Shown here in pieces: positions 1 to 6,265 of a stretch of 9,453 nt of DNA. The first letter of the stretch is position 1. Every line of letters starts with the position of its first letter. Source of the stretch: Opitutaceae bacterium (GTDB lineage: Bacteria > Verrucomicrobiota > Verrucomicrobiia > Opitutales > Opitutaceae); contig JAPOIC010000067.1 of NCBI GenBank assembly GCA_029979145.1, positions 1 through 9,453 of the forward strand. The letters run 5' to 3'. The notes beneath the pieces were generated by a model. The model had not been told where the DNA came from. It ran no database searches and saw only the letters and a program-made list of their open reading frames with translations. The position numbers were made by a program, and so were the translations under genes.

Positions 1-714
1 AATCAACGCGCCGGGCTCGGCGATGATGACGTCGCCCAGAGTCGCGGAGCTCGCCGACACGCCACCCGTGGTCGGATGCGTCAGCACGGAAATGTAAGGC
101 AGACCGGCTTCCGCCAGACGGCCCAGCGCCGCGCTGGTCTTGGCCATCTGCATCAGCGAAAGGATGCCCTCCTGCATGCGCGCGCCACCGGAGGTGCTGA
201 ACACGATGCACGGAATCTTTTTCTTCAGCGCCAGCTCGATCGAGCGCGTGATCTTTTCGCCGGTGGCCGACCCGAGCGTGCCGCCGCAGAAACGGAAATC
301 CATCACCGCCACGGCCACGTCGATGCCATGGATCTTGCCGGTGCCGCAGACGACAGCCTCGTTCAGGCCGCTGCTTTTTTCGTATTTCTTGAGGCGGTCG
401 GTGTAAGGCACGGAGTCCTTGAACCCGAGCGGGTCGGCGGAACGCACCTTGCCATCAGTCTCGGTAAATGTCCCCTCGTCGAGGAGATGTGCCAGGCGCT
501 CGCGGGCGCCGATGGGGAAATGGAAGCCGCTCTTGGGCACCACCATCTGGTTCTCCACCACGTCCTTGGTGAAGAGCGTTTCACCCGAGACGGGATCCTT
601 GGTGTAAAGGCCCTGGGGGATCTCCTTTTTACGGGTCTTGCGAACCGTATAGGTGGGCTTGTCGAAATTCGTGAAGGGGCTGGTGGTGTCAGCCGTGTCC
701 AAAGGTGATGACAT
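1..714 (-). CDS. accD: Acetyl-CoA carboxylase carboxyltransferase subunit beta (partial, 3' end outside window)
   Basis: AccD pairs with AccA to move the carboxyl group from carboxybiotin to acetyl-CoA, making malonyl-CoA for fatty acid synthesis in the cytoplasm. The 238 visible codons start at ATG 714 and run off the left edge, so the C-terminal part is missing. The crotonase-like core is clear: GEKITRSIELAL near residue 152, the oxyanion-type motif SGGARMQEG at 175-183, then LMQMAKTSAAL and PTTGGVSAS at 214-222. The N-terminal region that normally carries a four-cysteine zinc ribbon keeps its general pattern, but D40, S43, V59 and S62 replace the cysteines. No cysteine occurs before residue 123. 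The start overlaps the end of comF by 26 bases, and no good ribosome binding site precedes it, so translation may be coupled to comF. The family is certain. Loss of the zinc site is read directly from the sequence. Confidence 0.96.
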   Translation of the reverse strand, partial: MSSPLDTADTTSPFTNFDKPTYTVRKTRKKEIPQGLYTKDPVSGETLFTKDVVENQMVVPKSGFHFPIGARERLAHLLDEGTFTETDGKVRSADPLGFKDSVPYTDRLKKYEKSSGLNEAVVCGTGKIHGIDVAVAVMDFRFCGGTLGSATGEKITRSIELALKKKIPCIVFSTSGGARMQEGILSLMQMAKTSAALGRLAEAGLPYISVLTHPTTGGVSASSATLGDVIIAEPGALI

Positions 715-1423
715 CAAGGTTCAGGCCGCCGGCGCGCCGAAGCACGCGAGCACAGCTGTTGAGGGTGGAAGCGGTCGTAAAAACATCGTCGATCAGCAGG
801 TATTGGTGCCCCGGACTTATGGTGACCCCCTCCGCCAAGGCAAAGGCATTTTTGAGGTTCGCCTGACGGTCGCGCTTATCACGATGGGTCTGCGTTTCTG
901 TATCCGCCAAGCGCCGCAGGAGGTTGCACACCTCCGCTCGTCCACCCGTCGCGCGGTTGAGGCATTCCGCGAGCAGCTGGCTCTGGTTGTAACCACGCTC
1001 GCGCTCCTTCCGGGCATGCAGCGGCACCGGCACCAGGGTCGCCCCGTCAATCCACTCCGCCAGCCCCGGCGAGCGCGCAAACAATACCGCCATGTCCTCC
1101 AGGACGTGCAGTCCATGATGATATTTGAACTCGTGCACCAAGGCGCGCGCCGGGCCCTTCAACAGCACGATCGCGCGGCCTTCGCGAAACGCCGGCGCCA
1201 AGTCCGCGCAATGCGGACACATCCGTTCGCCCTCCAATTCGCCAAAAAACGGATGCCCGCAGGTCATGCAGCGGGGATCCGTGATCACGGTGATCTGCTC
1301 GGCGCAGGTCGCGCACACCTGGCGCAGCGGACTGTCTTCCACCAATCCCCGGCAATGCACGCACACCGGTGGAAACACGACGTCCGCCAAACCACGGCCC
1401 ACCTGCTGCCACCTCGTCGCCAT
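689..1423 (-). CDS. comF: ComF family phosphoribosyltransferase-like protein
   Basis: A 244-residue ComF/GntX-family protein. In naturally competent bacteria ComF helps bring single-stranded DNA into the cytoplasm; in others its role is unclear. Two zinc-ribbon-like cysteine pairs are seen near the N terminus (C21/C24 with C37/C40, and C52/C55 with C69/C72). A type I phosphoribosyltransferase domain follows, with RGYNQSQLLA near 143 and the PRPP-binding loop LLIDDVFTTAST at 209-220. Length and order are normal for the family. The start chosen is ATG 1423. A TTG at 1429 overlaps the truA stop and sits at a better distance from an AAGG, so it is a real alternative adding two residues. It lies third in the ruvX-truA-comF-accD run. 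No other competence gene is visible, so a DNA uptake role is not shown here. Confidence 0.92.
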   Translation of the reverse strand: MATRWQQVGRGLADVVFPPVCVHCRGLVEDSPLRQVCATCAEQITVITDPRCMTCGHPFFGELEGERMCPHCADLAPAFREGRAIVLLKGPARALVHEFKYHHGLHVLEDMAVLFARSPGLAEWIDGATLVPVPLHARKERERGYNQSQLLAECLNRATGGRAEVCNLLRRLADTETQTHRDKRDRQANLKNAFALAEGVTISPGHQYLLIDDVFTTASTLNSCARVLRRAGGLNLDVITFGHG

Positions 1424-1425
1424 GC

Positions 1426-2166
1426 TCAATAAAACACCTTCATCAGAAAAAGTCCCTGCGCCGGCGCGGTTTGCACCGCCTCGGTGCGTCGCCGCGAACG
1501 CAGGATCGCCTCCGCCTCGTCGGGTGAAATTTTGCCTTCGCCCACCGACTCCAGCAACCCCGCCAGGCTGCGCGCCATCTTGTAAAGAAACCCGTCACCC
1601 TCGCACACGATGCGCACGAGCCGGCCGCGACTCACCACGTCGAGCCGACGCAGCGTGCGCACCGTGTCGTCCTTTTCCGGACCGTTCAGCGCCGTAAACG
1701 CCCGGAAGTCATGCTTGCCCAAAAGCCGCGCCGCGGCGTCCCGCATGGCGGCCACATCCAGATCGCGAAACACCACCCAGCTGTAGGGCCGCGTAAACGG
1801 ATCGGCATCGCCGCGATGGATGCGGTATTCGTAGCGTTTCCCGGTTGCGTCAAAGCGCGCGTGAAAGTCCGCGCGCACGGGCTTGGCCGACTTGATCTGA
1901 ATCCCGGCGGGCAGGCCGGTGCGCAGCGCAAGGAGAAGCTTCTGTTCCCCGTGCGTCCAATCCGCGTCAAAATGAAACACCTGACCCAGCGCATGCACAC
2001 CCGAATCGGTGCGACCACTGCCGGCGATGCGCACCGGCCGCTTCAGCACGGCGCCGAGCCGCTCCTCGATCACGTCTTGGATCGCGCGGCCGCGGGCCTG
2101 ACTCTGCCAGCCGGCGAAACCGGTGCCGTCGTAGGCGCAGACGCATTTCCACCGCGTAGTCTTCAT
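1426..2166 (-). CDS. truA: tRNA pseudouridine(38-40) synthase TruA
   Basis: TruA converts uridines 38, 39 and 40 in the anticodon stem-loop of many tRNAs to pseudouridine. The 246-residue protein has the usual length. Family signatures are complete: the N-terminal strand ending YDGTGFAGWQ (12-21), the catalytic motif GSGRTDSGVHA with nucleophile D54, the segment FHARFDATGKRYEYRI, the HDFRAF segment in the second half, and GDGFLYKMARSLAG near the C terminus. The ATG at 2166 overlaps the ruvX stop codon by the four bases ATGA, and AAGG lies 3 bases upstream, so coupled translation after ruvX is likely. The stop lies 2 bases before the preferred comF start. Nothing unusual is seen in the protein. 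Confidence 0.97.
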   Translation of the reverse strand: MKTTRWKCVCAYDGTGFAGWQSQARGRAIQDVIEERLGAVLKRPVRIAGSGRTDSGVHALGQVFHFDADWTHGEQKLLLALRTGLPAGIQIKSAKPVRADFHARFDATGKRYEYRIHRGDADPFTRPYSWVVFRDLDVAAMRDAAARLLGKHDFRAFTALNGPEKDDTVRTLRRLDVVSRGRLVRIVCEGDGFLYKMARSLAGLLESVGEGKISPDEAEAILRSRRRTEAVQTAPAQGLFLMKVFY

Positions 2167-2603
2167 GCGCCTTCAGGTTCGTCGGGCAGCACCGGTGGGC
2201 GGTGTTGATCCAGATAATCCTGCAAGATCAACGTCGCCGCCCGGGAGTCCACCACCCCGCTGGCGCGCACGTCGCGGCGCCGGCCGCGCGCAAGCGTCGA
2301 CTCCGCTTCGTAACTGGTCAGGCGCTCATCGACCAAATGCACCGGCAGTCCAAACCGCGCCCGCAATTTCGCGGCGAAGGCATCGACTTCCTTCGCCTTA
2401 AACCCCGCCGTGCCGTCCATGTTGTAGGGATAACCCAGCACGAGGTCCGTGATGCGCCGTGCGCGCACCACCTCGGCCAACGCCTCCCAACGTTGCTCAG
2501 GGTCCGCCTGCACCAGCGCCGGCAGCGGCGTGGCGACGCCAATTTCGTCGCCATAGCCAAGCCCGATGCGGCGGGTGCCATAATCAATGCCAAGGCAGCG
2601 CAT
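2163..2603 (-). CDS. ruvX: YqgF/RuvX family pre-16S rRNA nuclease (putative Holliday junction resolvase)
   Basis: A 146-residue RNase H-fold protein of the YqgF family. In E. coli YqgF acts in 5' maturation of 16S rRNA; the family was first predicted to resolve Holliday junctions. The opening motif LGIDYGTRRIGLG carries acidic residue D7, LVLGYPYNMDGT is at 54-64, VDERLTSYEAE at 91-101 contains E93, and the closing VDSRAATLILQDYL at 118-131 contains D119. These are the acidic positions expected for metal-dependent nuclease activity. The family usually reads GLP where this protein has GYP, a minor change. The ATG at 2603 has no clear Shine-Dalgarno sequence. It is the first gene of the four-gene minus-strand cluster and diverges from the moeB-like gene across 75 bases. 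Confidence 0.95.
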   Translation of the reverse strand: MRCLGIDYGTRRIGLGYGDEIGVATPLPALVQADPEQRWEALAEVVRARRITDLVLGYPYNMDGTAGFKAKEVDAFAAKLRARFGLPVHLVDERLTSYEAESTLARGRRRDVRASGVVDSRAATLILQDYLDQHRPPVLPDEPEGA

Positions 2604-2632
2604 GCCGCTATTGGAGCGCAGCGGCGGACCGG

Positions 2633-2648
2633 CGCAAATTCATTTGCG
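2633..2648. promoter_or_regulatory. Perfect inverted repeat in the divergent ruvX / moeB-like intergenic region
   Basis: CGCAAAT and ATTTGCG form 7-base perfect arms around a 2-base TC centre, in the middle of the 75-base gap between two divergent genes (2604-2678). The placement suits a dimeric repressor site or a promoter element serving both directions. No convincing -35/-10 pair could be assigned in either direction, and no regulator is known for it. It could be chance. Confidence 0.35.
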
Positions 2649-2678
2649 AGGTGCGGCATTCGGCACTCCCTTAGCGCC

Positions 2679-3851
2679 ATGTCCGATTCGATGCCCGACT
2701 TTGGGCCCGACGCCCTGCGCCGCTACAGCCGCCAGATCCTGCTTGATGAAGTGGGGCTGGAGGGCCAGCGCCGCCTGGCTGCGGCGAAGGTGCTGATCGT
2801 GGGCGCCGGTGGACTAGGCAGCCCGGCCGCACTCTATCTTGCCGCCGCCGGGGTTGGCACGCTTGGCATCGCCGATCACGATCGGGTCGAGCTACACAAC
2901 CTCCAACGTCAATTGCTGCACACGGATGCCGCGACCGGGCAACCCAAAGTCGACTCCGCCGCCGCGACCCTCCGTGCCCTCAACCCGCTCGTAAACGTCG
3001 TGGTGCACCCCGAAGGCGTGACCGCCGCGAACGCCCTCGCGCTTTTCCGCTCCTACGACGTCATTCTCGACGGCACCGACAATTTCGCCGTCCGCTACCT
3101 CAACAACGATGCGGCCCATCTTGCCCAACGCCCGCTCGTGCACGGCAGCGTGTTCAAATTCGAGGGCCTGGTCACGGTCTTCGACACGAAGTCCGGCGGG
3201 CCCTGCTACCGCTGTCTCTTCCCCGGGCGGCCCGCCGCCGGCAGCGTCCCTGGTTGCGGTGAGGCAGGCGTCATCGGCGCCCTCTGCGGCATCATCGGCA
3301 GCATGCAGGCGATGGAAGTCGTGAAACTCGTGACCGGCTGCGACGAGCCCTTGCGCGGCCGCCTCATCACCTACGACGCGCGCCGCGTGCGCACGCAAGA
3401 ATTCAGCGTCATCTCCAATCCCGGGTGTCCGCTCTGCGGATCCTCACCCGTCATCCGCACCCTCAATGCGCATCAATATCACCCGGTCTGCGAATCTGTC
3501 CCCCCATCCATGAATTCTCCCGAAACTTATCCCCTCGAAGTCACGGTTACTGAAGCGCACCGCCTGAGCCGCGAGTCGGCCGACGAAGTCATCCTTATCG
3601 ACGTCCGCGAACCGCACGAATTGGAGATCTGTCGGGTCGCGATCGCCCGCCACATTCCCATGCGCCAGATCCCTGAGCACGCGCCGGAACTGCCGCGCGA
3701 CAAGCACCTCTTGATCATGTGCCATCACGGCGGCCGCAGCCTGCGCGTCACCCAATGGCTGCGCGCCCAAGGATTTCACACCGCCACCAATGTCGCCGGC
3801 GGCATCAACGCGTGGGCCGAGGAAATCGACCCCTCGCTCAATCGCTACTGA
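2679..3851 (+). CDS. moeB: MoeB/ThiF-type adenylyltransferase fused to a C-terminal rhodanese domain
   Basis: This 390-residue protein is expected to activate the C terminus of a ubiquitin-like sulfur carrier (MoaD, ThiS or a relative) with ATP and then supply sulfur as a thiocarboxylate. The E1-like domain (about 10-255) shows RYSRQILL, the nucleotide loop GAGGLGSP at 42-49, NLQRQ at 74-78, K90 and DGTDN at 131-135. A zinc site is formed by C176/C179 and C250/C253, and C193 in PGCGEAG is at the usual reactive cysteine position. The rhodanese domain (about 285-385) has IDVREPHE and the active-site loop CHHGGRS with C348. This is the layout of MoeZ, MoeBR and MOCS3/Uba4. The ATG at 2679 is preferred; ATG 2691 is possible. 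No carrier protein gene is nearby, so molybdopterin, thiamine and tRNA-thiolation roles cannot be separated. Confidence 0.93.
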   Translation: MSDSMPDFGPDALRRYSRQILLDEVGLEGQRRLAAAKVLIVGAGGLGSPAALYLAAAGVGTLGIADHDRVELHNLQRQLLHTDAATGQPKVDSAAATLRALNPLVNVVVHPEGVTAANALALFRSYDVILDGTDNFAVRYLNNDAAHLAQRPLVHGSVFKFEGLVTVFDTKSGGPCYRCLFPGRPAAGSVPGCGEAGVIGALCGIIGSMQAMEVVKLVTGCDEPLRGRLITYDARRVRTQEFSVISNPGCPLCGSSPVIRTLNAHQYHPVCESVPPSMNSPETYPLEVTVTEAHRLSRESADEVILIDVREPHELEICRVAIARHIPMRQIPEHAPELPRDKHLLIMCHHGGRSLRVTQWLRAQGFHTATNVAGGINAWAEEIDPSLNRY

Positions 3852-3854
3852 ACG

Positions 3855-4805
3855 CTACAGCCTTTGGTCGGCGTGTGCGGCCAAGTAGACTTCGACATAC
3901 TGCGCAAACGCCGCCTTCAGCGCCCGCGTGCGGGTATCGTCCGCGACGCGAAACACCATTTCGTCGATGCGGCCGATTGGCGCGACGTCCCGCGTGGTCG
4001 ACATCAGAAAACACTCCTCCATCGCCGGCAAATCCCCTGGGCGCAACGCGCGCTCGCACGGCGTCAGTCCCGCTGCCGCTGCAATTCCGCCTAAAATCAA
4101 ATCACGCGTAATCCCCCCGAGAATACCCGCATTCAACGGCGGCGTGAACAATGTGTCACCGCGAATGAAGCCCAGATTGCTGGTCGCCGCCTCCGTGATT
4201 TCGCCCGCGAGATTAACCATCACCACATCATCCGCACCGCGGGCGCGGGCCTCGCGCAGGCAGAGGATGTTGTTGAGGTAGTTGCCTGTCTTCCACGCCG
4301 GGTTGACGCTGGCCGCAGGATTGCGCCGGAGGTTCTTCTCCAGCGACAGCCGATAACCCTCGCGCAACAGCTGCGGCGTCAGGTCCTTGTTGGGTTGCAC
4401 CAGCAGGACAAAATCCGGTCGGTCGGCCAACGCGGGGTCCAGACCGATCGCACCCGCGCCGCGCGTGATCTGCAGACGGACATAAAGCTCGCCGGTAAAG
4501 CCCGTGTGTTCCCGATACGCCGCCGCCGTTCGGCGGATCTCCTCCAGCATCGCGTCGGCCGCCACGGGCAGGCCGATGCGCAGGGCCGCGGCCGACTGTT
4601 CCAACCGGCGCCAGTGCTCTCGCCACGCGAACAGCACGCCGTCATAAGTGCGCCAGACCTCGTAAATCGCATCGCCATACAGGAAGCCGCGATTCAGCGG
4701 CGACAACGACGGCTCCCGTGCGTCGTGGAGCCGTCCGTTGGTGTTGGCCTGGATGAAGGGGTCGCCCATGTCCGCAGGAACAACAGCATTCCCCGGCGAC
4801 GTCAT
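3855..4805 (-). CDS. Fold-type IV PLP-dependent aminotransferase (BCAT / D-amino acid aminotransferase / ADC lyase superfamily)
   Basis: A class IV aminotransferase of 316 residues, the usual size for branched-chain aminotransferases. NRGFLYGDAIYEVWR at 38-52 and REHWRRLEQS at 62-71 form the small domain. WKTGNYLNNIL contains K172, the expected Schiff-base lysine. GEITEAATSNLGF has E205 for the pyridine nitrogen, and GITRD and STTRDVAPI fit phosphate and carboxylate binding. The sequence does not settle whether the substrate is a branched-chain amino acid, a D-amino acid or aminodeoxychorismate, so no symbol is given. The ATG at 4805 begins 3 bases after a terminator T-run and lacks a ribosome binding site. 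ATG 4769 (12 codons in) keeps every motif and may be the real start. Its stop is 3 bases from that of the convergent moeB-like gene. Confidence 0.9.
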   Translation of the reverse strand: MTSPGNAVVPADMGDPFIQANTNGRLHDAREPSLSPLNRGFLYGDAIYEVWRTYDGVLFAWREHWRRLEQSAAALRIGLPVAADAMLEEIRRTAAAYREHTGFTGELYVRLQITRGAGAIGLDPALADRPDFVLLVQPNKDLTPQLLREGYRLSLEKNLRRNPAASVNPAWKTGNYLNNILCLREARARGADDVVMVNLAGEITEAATSNLGFIRGDTLFTPPLNAGILGGITRDLILGGIAAAAGLTPCERALRPGDLPAMEECFLMSTTRDVAPIGRIDEMVFRVADDTRTRALKAAFAQYVEVYLAAHADQRL

Positions 4806-4808
4806 TAC

Positions 4809-4843
4809 AAAAAGAAACCCCGCGCCGAAACGGTCGCGGGGTT
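4809..4843 (-). terminator. Strong Rho-independent terminator of the small coiled-coil/HTH gene
   Basis: On the minus strand, a perfect 9-base stem (AACCCCGCG paired with CGCGGGGTT, at 4835-4843 and 4816-4824) closes a 10-base loop that can itself pair CCG with CGG. TCTTTTT follows directly. It lies 20 bases after the stop of the small basic protein gene and ends just before the annotated aminotransferase start. The plus strand has no T-run after the stem, so it should work only in the minus direction. Confidence 0.87.
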
Positions 4844-4862
4844 CTGAGTCGTTCAGGAAGGC

Positions 4863-5237
4863 TTACTTCTTGCGCGCCTTCGTCAAGCCCAGCTCCTTCT
4901 TGATGTTCTGCACGCTCGGGATGGAGATGCCGGCCGCATCGGCAATCTCCGCACCGGTCTTGCCGGCCGCCACGAGCGCTTTGACCTTGGCCTTCGTGTC
5001 ATCGTTGATGACGGCCCGCGGGCGACGTCCAGTGGACTTGCCCTTGCCTTTGCCCTTGGCGGCCTTGCGACCGCCCGTGGCTTCCTTCACTGCCTTGATA
5101 AAGGCGGCAGTATCGCTGAAGCCGAATTTGCCGGGGAGCGAAGCCAATTCCTTCCGGCGTTCGGAAGCAATGGCCTGTTCGAGTTTGGATATCTTGGCCC
5201 GAGCAGCCTCGAGCTCTTTGATTTTATCAGTAACCAT
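4863..5237 (-). CDS. Small basic coiled-coil plus helix-turn-helix protein, probable nucleoid-associated or DNA-binding protein
   Basis: A 124-residue protein in three parts. Residues 1-35 are a charged, heptad-like helix (IKELEAARAKISKLEQAIAS) able to form a coiled coil, followed by LASLPGKFGFSDTAAFIKAV, which resembles the oligomerisation half of some H-NS-like proteins. Residues 55-75 are a Lys/Gly/Arg-rich linker. Residues 82-118 look like a resolvase-type helix-turn-helix (KVKALVAAGKTGAEIADAAG, then ISIPSVQNIKKELGL), ending in a basic tail. The plan suggests a self-associating DNA binder, which is inference. The ATG at 5237 is preferred because the coiled coil follows at once; in-frame TTG 5303 and ATG 5285 would add an unrelated-looking N terminus. 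It is a single-gene unit with a likely AT-rich promoter and a strong terminator, consistent with high expression. Confidence 0.8.
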   Translation of the reverse strand: MVTDKIKELEAARAKISKLEQAIASERRKELASLPGKFGFSDTAAFIKAVKEATGGRKAAKGKGKGKSTGRRPRAVINDDTKAKVKALVAAGKTGAEIADAAGISIPSVQNIKKELGLTKARKK

Positions 5238-5269
5238 GGTGGTGGTTTTGTTGTGGTGGATGGAATTAA
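5238..5269 (-). promoter_or_regulatory. G-free, CA-rich leader without Shine-Dalgarno sequence
   Basis: The 32 bases directly before ATG 5237 contain no G on the transcribed strand and carry CCACC motifs on both sides of ACAACAAAA. Such a leader cannot pair with the anti-Shine-Dalgarno sequence and is probably unstructured, so translation would start by another route. This assumes that 5237 is the real start. Confidence 0.4.
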
Positions 5270-5315
5270 CAGCTAACGGCGGCATCCTGCGTATCGTTAC
5301 CAAGGCGTGACAAGA

Positions 5316-5321
5316 ATTATA
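5316..5321 (-). promoter_or_regulatory. Putative -10 element TATAAT for the small coiled-coil/HTH gene
   Basis: A consensus TATAAT reads on the minus strand about 78 bases before ATG 5237, within an AT-rich patch (about 5305-5385) that contrasts with the GC-rich surroundings. No good -35 hexamer is found at 16-18 bases; TATTAC at 17 bases is poor. It would give a leader of roughly 70 bases. Confidence 0.35.
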
Positions 5322-5375
5322 TCCCCCTAAAACCGGGAGTAATATTAATTCGGTCCGTGATTTGATATGCAGTTG

Positions 5376-6209
5376 TTATTCCAAACCGGAGCGCAGTCCG
5401 CCGCGGCGAAATGCCGCCGGTCCGCAGCCCGCATGACGCGCAAACACCCGGCTGAAATGGTGACGGTTCGTATACCCCAGTTCCTCCGCCACTTGGTCGA
5501 TCGACTGGTCTGACAGCGCCAGCCTGCGGCTCGCCTCCTGCATGCGTTGCGCCGAGACGTAGGCCGCCGGCGTGCGCCCGGTGCGCTGCCTGAACCAGCG
5601 GATGAAGGCCTCTACGCCCAAACCGGCGTGCTGAGACAGGTCTTGATTCGTCAAACGCCGAGTCAGGTTGGACATGATATAGGTCAATACCCGCTGCAAC
5701 CGCGGCTCCGGCGCCGACAACCCGGCGTTCTCCCAATCCGCGAAAACCGCATGCAGCAAGGCCTGGCCGAGATGGTTCCCGCGCTCGACCCGTCGCTCGG
5801 TCGTCGCCTCCCGCAATGCGCCGGCCAGCCCCCGCCCCGCTTCGGGCAGTGGCAGCACGTGCAGAGAAGCCGCCGCAGGCGGTAGCACCGCCCGCACGGA
5901 AAAATGCACCCAAAGGTGCTCCACGCCACGATCCGCGCCGCAGTCAAAAGGCACGCCCTCGGGCATGACCGCGACGCGCTCAGCATCCAGCGCCACCCGG
6001 CGTCCGCCAGAGCGCACCCACGCGCCTTCACCAAACTCATAAAACAAACGCCAAAATGGGCTGCAGACGGCGGTGTGTGACCACGCCGTGTCCAGTGCCA
6101 TCACGCCGATTTCATGAATCTGAAAAACTCCCGCCGCGGCCCGGTGCGGCACCCGCAATCCGTCCTGGGTAAAGGGATTCTGCCAGCGGCGTCGGTCAAT
6201 TTTGGACAC
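5376..6209 (-). CDS. AraC/XylS family transcriptional regulator
   Basis: A 277-residue regulator of standard AraC layout. The N-terminal half (about 15-110) looks like a cupin-type ligand or dimerisation domain, with WRLFYEFGEGAWVRSGGRRV and MPEGVPFDCG as its recognisable strands. The C-terminal part holds two helix-turn-helix units: the first around 185-208 (RLTNQDLSQHAGLGVEAFIR) and the second around 235-268 (SIDQVAEELGYTNRHHFSRV, then FARHAGCGPAAFR), a strong match to the AraC signature. The start is GTG 6209, because a stop codon lies two codons upstream and the next methionine (M37) would remove part of the sensor domain. It diverges from the ferritin-like gene across 56 bases, so that gene is its most likely target. 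The ligand is unknown; sugars are common for the family but nothing here shows one. Confidence 0.9.
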   Translation of the reverse strand: MSKIDRRRWQNPFTQDGLRVPHRAAAGVFQIHEIGVMALDTAWSHTAVCSPFWRLFYEFGEGAWVRSGGRRVALDAERVAVMPEGVPFDCGADRGVEHLWVHFSVRAVLPPAAASLHVLPLPEAGRGLAGALREATTERRVERGNHLGQALLHAVFADWENAGLSAPEPRLQRVLTYIMSNLTRRLTNQDLSQHAGLGVEAFIRWFRQRTGRTPAAYVSAQRMQEASRRLALSDQSIDQVAEELGYTNRHHFSRVFARHAGCGPAAFRRGGLRSGLE

Positions 6210-6265
6210 AAGTCAGTAGCTGTTGGGTATAGGCGAAAGGCAAACCAATTGATACAATCGCCTCC
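6210..6265. promoter_or_regulatory. Divergent intergenic region between the AraC-type regulator and the ferritin-like gene
   Basis: These 56 bases must hold the start signals of both genes, or overlap the araC-type coding region. On the plus strand TGGACA (6203-6208) and TATAGG (6228-6233) resemble a promoter, but the 19-base spacer is long. The palindrome CAATTG and a short ATTG-ATA-CAAT symmetry lie near 6246-6256. The plus-strand ATG is preceded by GCCTCC, not a Shine-Dalgarno sequence. All of these assignments are weak. Confidence 0.3.

Noticed and set aside
653..1432. Plus-strand open frame of 259 codons across comF
   Set aside because: ComF on the minus strand has the cysteine pairs and PRPP loop; this frame is its antisense shadow.
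2202..2678. Upstream in-frame extension of the moeB-like gene
   Set aside because: It runs antisense through ruvX and gives an Arg/His-rich sequence. The E1-like family normally begins near ATG 2679, and the fold is complete from there.
3862..3886. Weak hairpin TTGGTC ... GGCCAA near the convergent stops, considered as a terminator
   Set aside because: The stem is six pairs with one G-U, inside the aminotransferase coding end, and no T-run follows on either strand.
5238..5303. N-terminal extension of the small HTH protein from TTG 5303 or ATG 5285
   Set aside because: The added residues are not coiled-coil-like and would place coding sequence over the CA-rich leader. ATG 5237 fits the domain start better, though it is not proven.
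5317..5913. Minus-strand frame of 198 codons overlapping the araC-type gene
   Set aside because: It is a second frame on the same strand, Gly/Ala/Arg-rich, with no domain, and it overlaps a gene with a clear double HTH.
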